DNA of 64,000 nt from an uncultured Bacteroidales bacterium. GTDB taxonomy: Bacteria; Bacteroidota; Bacteroidia; Bacteroidales; ML635J-15. A program made the translations under genes and the position numbers. The stretch covers positions 60,182 to 124,181 of the forward strand of contig CAJOIT010000008.1 in the NCBI GenBank assembly GCA_905234755.1. Direction: 5' to 3'. The notes below the pieces were generated by a model that saw nothing but the letters and a program-made list of their open reading frames with translations, was not told where the DNA came from and ran no database searches. Below, in pieces: positions 27,324 to 34,560 of this stretch. The stretch's first letter is position 1; the number at the start of each line of letters is the position of its first letter.

Positions 27324-27902
27324 CTAAAGTCCCATTTTTTCTATGCTTGTCAGTCCGTCGCGTTTGCCAATGACGTATGCTGTGGGCATTTCATTGTTAT
27401 GAATCAGGTTGTCGATGTAGAGCGGTTGCCCGACTATAAAAAAGCGGCAGTTAAATGTATCGCCTTCACTCAGTTTTGTGTTTATGGCTTTTTCGATTAA
27501 GAATTTGTGTTTACCTAGGTATTTTATAGAACATTCCCTGTTTGGCATCCATTTCATTTCCAGTGTATCACCTATCATGAGATCATCTGAGCAGATGTGC
27601 TTGTTTTGCGTTAGGAAATCCGACTGGTTAGGATTTGTCTCGACAAGATGCTCTGTATATTCTTTCCAGCTTTTGTATCCTAGTGTTTTCGACAGTAGTT
27701 CCAAGGTGCATTGCCTTGTGTTGTCAGCTCCGTCGATGTAGCCCCATAGTCGTTTTAGCGTTGATGTGCTTATTGCGGTTTTTGTGCGTTCCCATATTAC
27801 GCCCGACAGGAATTCGAAGTCGGCAGGTGTGTTTATGTTGCGCTCAACTGAAATTTCGATGTCGCGGCGCAACTGTAGTATTTCGGGGCAATTCTTGTTC
27901 AT
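27324..27902 (-). CDS. Putative DNA-binding protein of unknown function
   Basis: 192 residues. The N-terminal 80 residues are helical with a helix-turn-helix-like stretch (TKTAISTSTLKRLWGYIDG, then TLELLSKTLGYKSWKEY). The C-terminal 100 are beta-rich. I recall many similar Bacteroidales proteins annotated as hypothetical. The N-terminus suggests DNA binding; the C-terminal half could sense a ligand. Sixty bp upstream of its start is a copy of the element AAGAACCAACAAGAA that also precedes the genes at 28359 and 29597. Confidence 0.65.
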   Translation of the reverse strand: MNKNCPEILQLRRDIEISVERNINTPADFEFLSGVIWERTKTAISTSTLKRLWGYIDGADNTRQCTLELLSKTLGYKSWKEYTEHLVETNPNQSDFLTQNKHICSDDLMIGDTLEMKWMPNRECSIKYLGKHKFLIEKAINTKLSEGDTFNCRFFIVGQPLYIDNLIHNNEMPTAYVIGKRDGLTSIEKMGL

Positions 27903-27961
27903 CGTATTCGTCGTTTAATTTTCGATGGCAAAGTTATGGCATTGCATTGTTATGGACAAGA

Positions 27962-27976
27962 TTCTTGTTGGTTCTT
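27962..27976 (-). promoter_or_regulatory. Shared 15-bp element, copy 1
   Basis: AAGAACCAACAAGAA on the minus strand, 60 bp upstream of the start at 27902. The core is two AAGAA half-sites 10 bp apart, one helical turn. Exact copies lie at 28294-28308 and 29494-29508. Confidence 0.5.
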
Positions 27977-28152
27977 ATTTGGTGAATGGTTGAAAAAATC
28001 GCAAGATTGCTAAGTTTTTGTCTATCGCTGTCGCAAAATTTTCAACACAATTATTGCCAATTCATAAATATTAGCTAACATTGCGGAGTAATTTTTAACA
28101 AGATAGTAAATGTAAAATTTTGCATAACATATTGACGTTTCAAGCCAATAAA

Positions 28153-28261
28153 TTCAACTGAAACCTAGGAAATTTCAAATGATAGTCGAGGCTGGTGATG
28201 AAATGTTCACACGACGTGGACTTTTTATCCTTGACGGGCGATTCCTAGGGCCTCAGTTGAA
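28153..28261 (+). ncRNA. Candidate structured RNA, rod-like fold (possible 6S-like RNA)
   Basis: A long imperfect hairpin. The closing stem is 28153-28161 with 28253-28261 (9 bp) and 28164-28171 with 28242-28249 (8 bp). An asymmetric bubble follows (about 13 nt against 6 nt), then a 7-bp stem 28185-28191 with 28229-28235, another internal loop, and an apical hairpin 28205-28210/28216-28221 with loop ACGAC. A rod with a central bubble of about 110 nt recalls 6S RNA, for which a Bacteroidetes form is known, but I cannot confirm membership. It could instead be a leader of the gene at 28359. The strand is inferred. Confidence 0.4.
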
Positions 28262-28293
28262 ATAAATAAGTTCACGTTTCTTTTTGCGCAAAC

Positions 28294-28308
28294 AAGAACC
28301 AACAAGAA
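28294..28308 (+). promoter_or_regulatory. Shared 15-bp element, copy 2
   Basis: AAGAACCAACAAGAA, continuing as CTTTTG, 50 bp upstream of the XRE-type gene at 28359. With copy 3 (29494-29508) the identity extends a few bases further on the right (CTTT). Confidence 0.5.
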
Positions 28309-28358
28309 CTTTTGAAATAAGGATATTATGTCAGTATTTTGTGCGCAAAAATAAGGAA

Positions 28359-28631
28359 ATGGCAGACCAAGAATTTCACATAGGAAAGTTGATTCAGGAG
28401 CGTCTTAGGTCAGAGGAACGAAGTATATCGTGGTTGGCGCGTAAACTCGGTTGTGACCGTAGCAACATTTATCATATTTTCGGTCGTGAGCATCTGGACA
28501 GTGAGCTGCTTATGAAATTGTCAATTGTCCTTAACTATAATTTCTTCGAGCTGTACAATGAGCCTTTCGAGATGATGAAGTCGGAGTATATGAAGAACGG
28601 CAAGGATTTGGAGAAGGTAATGAATGGCTGA
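28359..28631 (+). CDS. Small XRE-type helix-turn-helix protein
   Basis: 90 residues from ATG 28359 (MADQEFHIGKLIQERL), preceded by AAGGA as a ribosome-binding site; an in-frame ATG further upstream lacks family resemblance. The helix-turn-helix is ISWLARKLGCDRSNIYHIFGREHLDSELLMKL (given as positions 25-56). It is a likely transcription factor, with an acidic/basic helical tail of about 25 residues. It is the nearest upstream regulator-like gene to the cluster that starts at 29597 and shares its upstream element, so it may control it. Confidence 0.8.
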   Translation: MADQEFHIGKLIQERLRSEERSISWLARKLGCDRSNIYHIFGREHLDSELLMKLSIVLNYNFFELYNEPFEMMKSEYMKNGKDLEKVMNG

Positions 28632-28644
28632 CGCCAGTTTCTGA

Positions 28645-28673
28645 GTTTAACTTCGTTGAGGGCTTCGCCGTTC
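28645..28673. repeat. Dispersed repeat, copy 2 (AACTTCGTTGAGGGCT unit)
   Basis: It shares about 28 of 29 bp with 6897-6925 and 62535-62563. Neighbouring short units of the type TATGGCTAAAGCCGTTTC extend the similarity with the 62.5 kb copy to about 28720. The repeat begins inside the stop region of the XRE gene. Confidence 0.7.
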
Positions 28674-28716
28674 AATGGCTACGCCGTTTCTGTGTTTCTA
28701 TGGCTAAAGCCGTTTC

Positions 28717-28772
28717 AAAAAAAAGCGGAATGTCATGCTGAACTTGTTTCTGTATCTGGTACCGCTTTTTTT
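28717..28772 (+). terminator. Hairpin with T run downstream of XRE gene
   Basis: Arms AAAAAAAGCGG (28718-28728) and CCGCTTTTTTT (28762-28772) can form an 11-bp stem around a 33-nt loop. The large loop makes it a weaker candidate than a standard terminator. Confidence 0.45.
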
Positions 28773-28947
28773 GTTTCTAGGGTTCTCCGCCCTCGAGCTT
28801 GTTGAGTCGTGGCGCGCCGCGACCGTACGAATGTTCAAAGATACGATAATTTGAGGGATTCAAAAATAGAAAAATATTTGATTAGATAGTATTTTGTAAT
28901 ATTCAGATTTATTGGATTTTACAATTTATGTACAAAATAAAAATCAT

Positions 28948-28994
28948 TTTATTTCGCTATGAATTATGAAATTTTAATTTCGTAGCGAAATAAA
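28948..28994. repeat. Perfect 12-bp inverted repeat
   Basis: TTTATTTCGCTA (28948-28959) and its exact complement (28983-28994) are separated by 23 bp in AT-rich DNA. It is a possible operator or transcript hairpin. Confidence 0.55.
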
Positions 28995-29147
28995 CGCTAA
29001 ATTATTTAAAAGTATATCACATTTCTATGCTTTCGCCGTTTCAATACTCCTACTCACAAAGCTAATAAAACAATTAGTAATAATTTTATTAGTAAGAATG
29101 TTATTAGCAAAGAGAAGCCTTGTGGGGACTGGGATTGACGGATTTTA

Positions 29148-29240
29148 TTAGCCAAAAGGCTAACAGGCTTGATGGCCAGCAGTCAGACAGCTTGACTGGT
29201 CTTCCGCTTGGCAGCCCGACTGGCTTTCTGTTTCGCCTTT
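29148..29240. repeat. GC-richer island of short repeats
   Basis: It starts with the hairpin TTAGCC-AAAA-GGCTAA (29148-29163). The near-repeats CAGCTTGACTGG and CAGCCCGACTGG follow, with GGCCAGC and GGCTTTC variants. It stands out in an AT-rich gap. Origin unknown. Confidence 0.45.
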
Positions 29241-29493
29241 TGCCCTAAAAAAAATCCTGTCTCCAATTGTTCTAATTCTCTGTATATTAGTTTTTTTAAG
29301 CAAATTTGTTGAATATTATTATACACTTATGCTGAACTTATATCAATACTACTATTGAATATTTTACAATATTTATATTTAAAATAATTCATTATATAAT
29401 TATTTTATTATTTTATATGTAATAATTATATTTGTGGCAAATTTTGGATTATATTGCTTGCAATGGATTTTGTGTATAATAATAGGTACAAAA

Positions 29494-29508
29494 AAGAACC
29501 AACAAGAA
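29494..29508 (+). promoter_or_regulatory. Shared 15-bp element, copy 3
   Basis: AAGAACCAACAAGAA, 88 bp upstream of the first gene of the cluster (29597) and followed by CTTTG. Same orientation relative to the gene as copies 1 and 2. Confidence 0.5.
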
Positions 29509-29596
29509 CTTTGGGTGGTATTGCGTTTAGTGCGAACTTTGCAGACGGAAAAACAAGTAAATTATTATTTATTAATAAATTAAATTCATAAAAGCT

Positions 29597-29899
29597 ATGG
29601 CAGAATTTAGTATTGATGGCCGCATGAAGGTCAAAACATTGAGAAAGCAGTTCAAGGATGCTTTTGGTGCAACTTTGAGAGTTTACAAGGGCAACCAATT
29701 CGCCGATGAAGATGCAACTTTGGCATCTATTCGCGTAGGTGATGCTAAGGGTGGCGAACTCAAGTGCGCAGGAAACCTTAAGGTTGGAAACTTTGAGAAC
29801 AAGATGAAAGAATTGTTCGGAGTAAAAGTTCAGGTAGCCAACAAGGATGACAATGCATTGGCAAACAATGACATCACTATCGCTGCAGCAGGAAAGTAA
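29597..29899 (+). CDS. Small protein with duplicated alpha/beta module, cluster protein A
   Basis: 100 residues, no signal peptide, basic. I do not recognise a named family. It has two copies of one module. The first is residues 8-45 (DGRMKVKTLRKQF..FGATLRVYKG..ATLASI). The second is 58-97 (AGNLKVGNFENKM..FGVKVQVA..ITIAAA). Each reads as strand, helix, FGxxLxV strand, then a short helix-like TLAxI stretch. Close relatives are protein C (34149) and the C-terminus of the protein at 31667; protein B (29969) is more distant. It is the first gene of the cluster, behind a long AT-rich leader region. Probably cytoplasmic; function unknown. Confidence 0.75.
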   Translation: MAEFSIDGRMKVKTLRKQFKDAFGATLRVYKGNQFADEDATLASIRVGDAKGGELKCAGNLKVGNFENKMKELFGVKVQVANKDDNALANNDITIAAAGK

Positions 29900-29912
29900 G
29901 TTTAAAATTTGG

Positions 29913-29933
29913 ATGGGCGGGGTTTCTGCCCAT
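29913..29933 (+). terminator. Weak hairpin between cluster genes A and B
   Basis: ATGGGC (29913-29918) pairs with GCCCAT (29928-29933). No good T run follows, so it is more likely an attenuator or mRNA-stability element. Confidence 0.35.
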
Positions 29934-29968
29934 TCGTTTAATAATTAAAATGATTAAAATTTACAACT

Positions 29969-30331
29969 ATGGGTTTATTAGATAACATTAAGGACCATTT
30001 CAACAAGGCGGAATTTACAGTTGCTCCGAACAAAAAGCTCAAGACCATTTCTGCCGACTTCAAGAAGACATTCGATTTGACACTGGCATTTTACAAGGGT
30101 GCAGTGCTGGCAGACCCCGAGATGACACTAGCCGCCTTGAACAAGAAGACAACCAAGGACGTGAATACCAAGGCCGACGGGCTGAAGATTAAGGGCAGCA
30201 CCAAGGTAGGCGATGCCGAAAAAATGTTCGACCAGAATTTTGGCGTTACCGTGCAGATTAAGGACAAGGCAGGAAAAGTTTGTGTGCCAAACGGCATCAC
30301 AATAGGACAGGCTGCAAGAGGTGAATATTAG
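29969..30331 (+). CDS. Small protein with duplicated alpha/beta module, cluster protein B
   Basis: 120 residues, no signal peptide, lysine-rich. A 16-residue N-terminal helix precedes a divergent form of the module seen in protein A: residues 22-57 (KKLKTISADFKKTF..LTLAFYKG..MTLAAL) and 76-116 (GSTKVGDAEKMF..FGVTVQIK..ITIGQA). The N-terminal MGLLDNIKDHFNKAEF resembles the start of other small shell or phage-like proteins only in general character. Function unknown. Confidence 0.72.
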   Translation: MGLLDNIKDHFNKAEFTVAPNKKLKTISADFKKTFDLTLAFYKGAVLADPEMTLAALNKKTTKDVNTKADGLKIKGSTKVGDAEKMFDQNFGVTVQIKDKAGKVCVPNGITIGQAARGEY

Positions 30332-30456
30332 TTAAGAGTTGAAAGTTGAAAGTATCGGCGCAATGTTTTGCATCGATTTGAATGGTAGCAGCGAAAATTT
30401 TGCGCTGTGTAGCGTTGTGTAGCGGACAATGATTTGTGCCTCTTGTTGTATTGAAT

Positions 30457-30497
30457 TTATAATCCGACACGCTAGAACATAAACATTTGCTATGCGC
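30457..30497. repeat. Dispersed repeat copy (AATCCGACACGCT unit)
   Basis: About 40 bp (TAATCCGACACGCT...CATTTGC..ATGCGC) recurs with few changes at 34594-34632. Both copies lie upstream of genes in the cluster. Confidence 0.65.
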
Positions 30498-30545
30498 AAC
30501 AGAAGAAAAAGAAGAACGGATTTGAATTAAATTAAATTAAATAAA

Positions 30546-31589
30546 ATGAAAGTAAATAATTTGTTAATCTATATATTAGGATTTGTATTCCTAATGGGAA
30601 TGACATCTTGCAAAAGTGATGAAGAGAAATTTATCGAAGCCATAAGGGAAATAGAATCGAATGTGGCAGAAAATGATTATAAAAGAGCCCGTAATACTAT
30701 TGAAGATATACCTAGTGCATATTTTTCAGAAATAGCGGAGATGAGCAATATAATTGATAAATCTGAATTTCTGTACTTAGTTTCGAAGGGAGAAAAAGAA
30801 AAAGCAAAAGACCTTTTTGTCAAATTAAGCGCAGATGATGAAAGCTTTGTCGAGAACGTTTCTTATGCAATAGGTATTGTGGATAATGATTTTATTGTAA
30901 AACGGCTTTCGGGATGGCAGATTGTTGATTCCCGTGGAAATGCCTTAACATTCAAAGAAAAAACAATAAATTGTAACCCAGATAGAGAATCTGATAGTCG
31001 TAATAATGTAGCATACAATAATGCCGTAACAAAATATAACGGGATAATTGAGAGTGTTGTATATACTGCAATGCTATCCAACAATTTAGAACTTGCACAA
31101 AAATGCATCGAACTTTATATGCCACTTGCCAAAGAGGTATCTCGCACACGTGGTAACAACTATGCAGTTGGTTTTTTCGATGCAAAATATATCAAGGATG
31201 ATCACTTTAGGGAGGATGCAGAAAAAAGTCTCGCTTCACTGCAAAAGATTAAAAACATAGAGGTGAAATTCAATGGTGCGCAATTTGCTCGTGGCAGTGC
31301 CGAACTTAATGATAAGTCAAAATCCGTTCTAGACGAGTTGGCTTCATATATGAACAGTCACAAAGATGTTCGTATTAAAGTAGTTGGACACACTTCTGCC
31401 GATGGCTCAAATAACACCAACATGGCACTTTCCACCGAACGGGCAGAAGCAGTTACATCATATCTCGTCAGCAGGGGCGTTAGTTCTTCACGGCTTCAGG
31501 CAGAAGGAGTTGGCAGTTCTCAACTTAGAGATGTAAATAATCCTAAGTCTGAAGACAATTGCCGTACTGAGTTCTGTATAGTCAAGTAA
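30546..31589 (+). CDS. Lipoprotein with C-terminal OmpA-like peptidoglycan-binding domain
   Basis: 347 residues with a lipobox at Cys22 (MGMTSCKSD). The middle (30-235) is helical, with TPR-like character. The C-terminal 110 residues are an OmpA-type domain with the motifs FARGSAELNDKSKSVLDELA, VVGHTSADGS, LSTERAEAVTSYLVSRGV and a final NCRTEF. It is a likely outer-membrane lipoprotein that grips peptidoglycan. It is codirectional with its neighbours, and a second OmpA-type protein of the cluster (33165) spans the inner membrane, so the pair could bridge the envelope. Confidence 0.85.
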   Translation: MKVNNLLIYILGFVFLMGMTSCKSDEEKFIEAIREIESNVAENDYKRARNTIEDIPSAYFSEIAEMSNIIDKSEFLYLVSKGEKEKAKDLFVKLSADDESFVENVSYAIGIVDNDFIVKRLSGWQIVDSRGNALTFKEKTINCNPDRESDSRNNVAYNNAVTKYNGIIESVVYTAMLSNNLELAQKCIELYMPLAKEVSRTRGNNYAVGFFDAKYIKDDHFREDAEKSLASLQKIKNIEVKFNGAQFARGSAELNDKSKSVLDELASYMNSHKDVRIKVVGHTSADGSNNTNMALSTERAEAVTSYLVSRGVSSSRLQAEGVGSSQLRDVNNPKSEDNCRTEFCIVK

Positions 31590-31666
31590 AATTAAAAGCA
31601 GGCTATCAAGTTTAACTCTGGAAAAAATACCATTTAGCACACAATGTTGAGTAAAAAACAAAAAGT

Positions 31667-33103
31667 ATGAGTTCCATGCAGAAAAACATGAAGGATGAAG
31701 TTCTTTCTATTATGAAGTTGATGGCAGAGAAACTCAACGAGGAGGTGTCTGTTGATAAGCGTACCTACAACGACCAGCGAACACTTATCTGTCAGTTGTT
31801 CAATGCTACATCGGGCAAGGCTTACAACGTAGGCAGCATAATGCTCCGCTTGACTGTGATTGACTCTCTCTATGCAACAAATGCCGCCTACAGCTACTTC
31901 TCTATTGAGGAAATGGCGCAACGTATTGTTGACCTTGGTAGCGAAACAGAAACCTGCCAACGTTTTGCCAACTACGCTTTGCAAAAAGAAGATGTCGAAG
32001 TTAGGGCTTTGTTCGATGAACCGTTTGGCATACGCAAGAATCTTGCCGATGGTAGCAAACAAGTGTCGCTTCTGTCGAAGTACGCATACTATTGTCTTGT
32101 GCAACAAGGGAATAAATATCCTATGGGATTTCCAATATACGATAGCCTAGCAAAGGATATCTATCCAAAATTGTGGAAAAAACTTCTTCCCAAAGAAAAA
32201 ATGAAAGGCAGTGACAATATGGAAAATTATATTGAAGACCTGTCAAAAATATGCAATTCGCTTTTTGAGGGAAGAAATACAATATATGGTATGCAGCAAT
32301 TTGACCTGCTTGATGCCTACCTTTGGCGTATGGGCAAATTCTCTAATGGAAACTTGTCACTGCTGCTAGAACGTGACAACTATGTACAATTCATAAAAAA
32401 CCTTGAACTGCAAGCCGATACGACAATAGGTAAGGATGGCAAAATAGAATTCGAACTTCTTCCCAAATATGCAGAACGGATGGGTAAAAAATATAACGGC
32501 AAGCATCTCATTGGCAAGAAACGTATCAACATTAGCGATAACCCCAATACGGTTAATGTGGACGACCTTGTTTTGTGTGAGTTCTTGGAAGGAACCAAAA
32601 ATCCTTTTGCTGGATTGAAGGAGGAAGATGCTCTGAGATCCATATATAAACATTGGAAGGAAAATTATGGTTGTAAAGATTCTTCTGCAGGTGTTTCTGA
32701 ATTTAAGCCCATGCCCAAGCCAATACCTATTAATGATACATTGACCGTAGCTTCTATTGCCGAGGCATTCAAGTTGAATCTTACCGCTAGCACTACCGTA
32801 GAGGCTCTGGGCAAGGAGTTCAATGACGCTTTCGGCGCACGACTTCGCGTATATAACGGCAACAAGAAGGCCGAACCAGCAGAAACCCTCGGTAGCCTTG
32901 GTCTCACCGCCAATGGTGCTTTTGAGTGCCGCAGCAGTCTTACCGTTGGCTCGTTCATCGAGCGCATGTTGCAGAACCACGGACTGAAGGTAAAGGTTTA
33001 CACCTGCGACGACTGGGTGGCTGTGCTTGATGGACTTACACTCGAACAGGCCGGCAAGGTAAAGAAAAGCGCAACCAAGGCCGATATGGAGAAAATGCTT
33101 TAA
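31667..33103 (+). CDS. Fusion: unknown helical domain plus duplicated alpha/beta module
   Basis: 478 residues, no signal peptide. Residues 1-245 are mostly helical (motifs VIDSLYATNAAYSYFSIEEMA, FGIRKN, LLSKYAYYC, FPIYDSLAK, DAYLWRMGKFSNGNLSLLL). I recall similar Bacteroidales hypotheticals with a helix-hairpin-helix look but cannot name the family. Residues 250-340 form a basic, polar segment. After a proline-rich hinge (KPMPKPIPIND), residues 371-478 carry the module of proteins A and C (LGKEF..FGARLRVYNG; ERML..GLKVKVY). The fusion suggests that the module recruits or docks this protein to the others. Confidence 0.72.
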   Translation: MSSMQKNMKDEVLSIMKLMAEKLNEEVSVDKRTYNDQRTLICQLFNATSGKAYNVGSIMLRLTVIDSLYATNAAYSYFSIEEMAQRIVDLGSETETCQRFANYALQKEDVEVRALFDEPFGIRKNLADGSKQVSLLSKYAYYCLVQQGNKYPMGFPIYDSLAKDIYPKLWKKLLPKEKMKGSDNMENYIEDLSKICNSLFEGRNTIYGMQQFDLLDAYLWRMGKFSNGNLSLLLERDNYVQFIKNLELQADTTIGKDGKIEFELLPKYAERMGKKYNGKHLIGKKRINISDNPNTVNVDDLVLCEFLEGTKNPFAGLKEEDALRSIYKHWKENYGCKDSSAGVSEFKPMPKPIPINDTLTVASIAEAFKLNLTASTTVEALGKEFNDAFGARLRVYNGNKKAEPAETLGSLGLTANGAFECRSSLTVGSFIERMLQNHGLKVKVYTCDDWVAVLDGLTLEQAGKVKKSATKADMEKML

Positions 33104-33164
33104 TATAAAACAACTTAAATGATACGCTAATAATTCAAAGAACCAATAAAAAAAACAGAAGATT

Positions 33165-34082
33165 ATGGTAAATAAAGTACGCGTCTATGGTAAGGCGCAA
33201 AACCGCACGGCACTGGGAATTATGAACGCCTATATGGTGATGTATCCTCACGCCACAATGGAAGACCTTCAAAAGGCATTTCCCAACGAGTTGAACCCCG
33301 ACAGCGGAGTGAAGGTTAACTTCGTAAAGGCTGGCGACAAGGGCACCGATGCCAACTGGAACGGATTTTTCCAGAAGGATGACGAACTGCTCACTATGGG
33401 CGACGGCACCAAGGTAGCTGTGGTAAGCATGTGGACCAAGCCCAGTTTCGACCGCCTTGTAAGCCACGCTGCACAGTACGGCATCGAGGTTGCAAAGTTC
33501 GAGGAAGCAGATGGCGGAGGCAAGAAAGGCAGTTTCCGCCTTGAGTACCTTAACGGATATGTTCCGCCCGCACCAAAGAAGAAGATTCCGATGTGGGTGT
33601 GGATTGTTCTGGCTGTAATCGTAATTGCTGTAATAGTCATTCTGGCAATGCGCGGATGCAGGGAACAGCAGGTAGTTGTTCAGGAGAAGATTGTTACCGA
33701 CACCGTTGTGGTGAGGGATACGGTTTTCCTGACGCAGATTGAGGAAATCGAAAGCAACTACAATGCAGCCGAATTTGTACAGGGCAAGGCCGACTTGTCG
33801 GAAAGCGCAAAGTTCGTGTTGCACGACTTGGCAAAGGTAATGCAGAAGCACCCCGAAATCCGTCTGCGCCTCGAAGGTCACACCTCGGCAGAGGGCGATG
33901 TTGCTGCAAATCAGAAGCTTTCGGAAGACCGCGCACAGGCAGCCGTTGATTTCCTTGTAAACCACGAGGGTATTGACGCATCTCGTCTCGAAGCAGTTGG
34001 CAAAGGTTCGTCGGAACCTAAGAATGCCGACGACCCGATGGCTCCGGAAAACAGAAGGACTGAATTTATTGTTCTCGAATAA
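33165..34082 (+). CDS. Inner-membrane protein with N-terminal alpha/beta domain and C-terminal OmpA-like domain
   Basis: 305 residues. Residues 1-130 form a soluble alpha/beta domain (NAYMVMYPHATMEDLQKAFP, FFQKDDELLTMGDGTKVAVVSMW, FDRLVSHAAQYGIEVAKF). From memory, similar domains occur at the N-terminus of McrB-like and other Bacteroidota proteins, possibly winged-helix-like; this is uncertain. Residues 142-161 are a transmembrane helix after PKKK, so the N-terminus is cytoplasmic. Residues 200-305 are an OmpA-type domain (FVQGKADLSESAKFVLHDLA, LEGHTSAEGD, NRRTEF). It links a cytoplasmic domain to peptidoglycan. Confidence 0.82.
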   Translation: MVNKVRVYGKAQNRTALGIMNAYMVMYPHATMEDLQKAFPNELNPDSGVKVNFVKAGDKGTDANWNGFFQKDDELLTMGDGTKVAVVSMWTKPSFDRLVSHAAQYGIEVAKFEEADGGGKKGSFRLEYLNGYVPPAPKKKIPMWVWIVLAVIVIAVIVILAMRGCREQQVVVQEKIVTDTVVVRDTVFLTQIEEIESNYNAAEFVQGKADLSESAKFVLHDLAKVMQKHPEIRLRLEGHTSAEGDVAANQKLSEDRAQAAVDFLVNHEGIDASRLEAVGKGSSEPKNADDPMAPENRRTEFIVLE

Positions 34083-34148
34083 TAATAGGTATATCGTTTT
34101 TGTGAATTCAAATAATCATTTAATATTAATCATTTAAATTGTTAAAAA

Positions 34149-34496
34149 ATGGAAATTAAAGTTGATGGACGCCTATTGGTGTCAACCCTTTGCGACAACT
34201 TCAAGAAGGAATTTGGTGGAACACTTCGCGTGTACCAAGGACAGAAGCGTTTAACAGGTGCTGAAAAGGTTAGCGAAATCGCAACCAAGACAGGAAGTTA
34301 CGAATGCCGCGGCAGCAAGACCGTTGGTGGTTTCGAGAAGGACATGATGGCAAACTTCGGACTTAAGGTTCAGGTTGCCTCAGCCGACGACTGGGTATTG
34401 GCTCTCGACGAGATGACTCTCGCTAAGTTGCCCGAAATCCCAAAGAACGCCAAGAAATCCGACATGGATGCTCTTAAGGCAAAGTATGCTAAATAA
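34149..34496 (+). CDS. Small protein with duplicated alpha/beta module, cluster protein C
   Basis: 115 residues, no signal peptide. The module pair is clear: residues 6-44 (DGRLLVSTLCDNF..FGGTLRVYQG..VSEI) and 54-94 (RGSKTVGGFEKDM..FGLKVQVA..MTLAKL), plus a lysine-rich tail ending KSDMDALKAKYAK. That tail closely matches the end of the fusion protein at 31667 (KADMEKML). It is more similar to that C-terminus than to protein A. A strong terminator follows, closing the first half of the cluster. Function unknown. Confidence 0.75.
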   Translation: MEIKVDGRLLVSTLCDNFKKEFGGTLRVYQGQKRLTGAEKVSEIATKTGSYECRGSKTVGGFEKDMMANFGLKVQVASADDWVLALDEMTLAKLPEIPKNAKKSDMDALKAKYAK

Positions 34497-34514
34497 TTAG
34501 AGCGAAAAGACAAA

Positions 34515-34547
34515 TGCGGCAGGTAATTATTGCCTGCCGTATTTTTT
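34515..34547 (+). terminator. Rho-independent terminator after cluster gene C
   Basis: A stem GCGGCAGG/CCTGCCGT (34516-34523 with 34533-34540) followed by ATTTTTT. It divides the cluster into two probable transcripts, unless read-through occurs. Confidence 0.88.
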
Positions 34548-34560
34548 AAGTGTAATGTTG

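Larger units (their letters stand above)
27903..28358. other. 456-bp intergenic region with shared element and structured RNA candidate
   Basis: Between two divergent putative regulators. It contains two copies of AAGAACCAACAAGAA in opposite orientation (27962-27976 minus, 28294-28308 plus) and a 109-nt rod-like fold (28153-28261). Apart from these I see AT-rich DNA and no gene. Confidence 0.6.
28632..29596. other. 965-bp AT-rich intergenic region with inverted repeats
   Basis: No convincing gene. From left: a dispersed repeat unit (28626-28720), a hairpin ending in a T run (28717-28772), a perfect 12-bp inverted repeat (28948-28994), nested ATTAGTAA/TTATTAG repeats (about 29060-29105), a short GC-richer island of GGCT/CCAG repeats (29148-29240), then very AT-rich DNA with a TATATTTG -7-like box (29427-29434) and the shared 15-bp element (29494-29508) leading into the gene at 29597. 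Confidence 0.6.

Noticed and set aside
29426..29698. Minus-strand frame across the start of cluster gene A
   Set aside because: It overlaps a clear coding gene and an AT-rich control region, and has no recognisable protein features.
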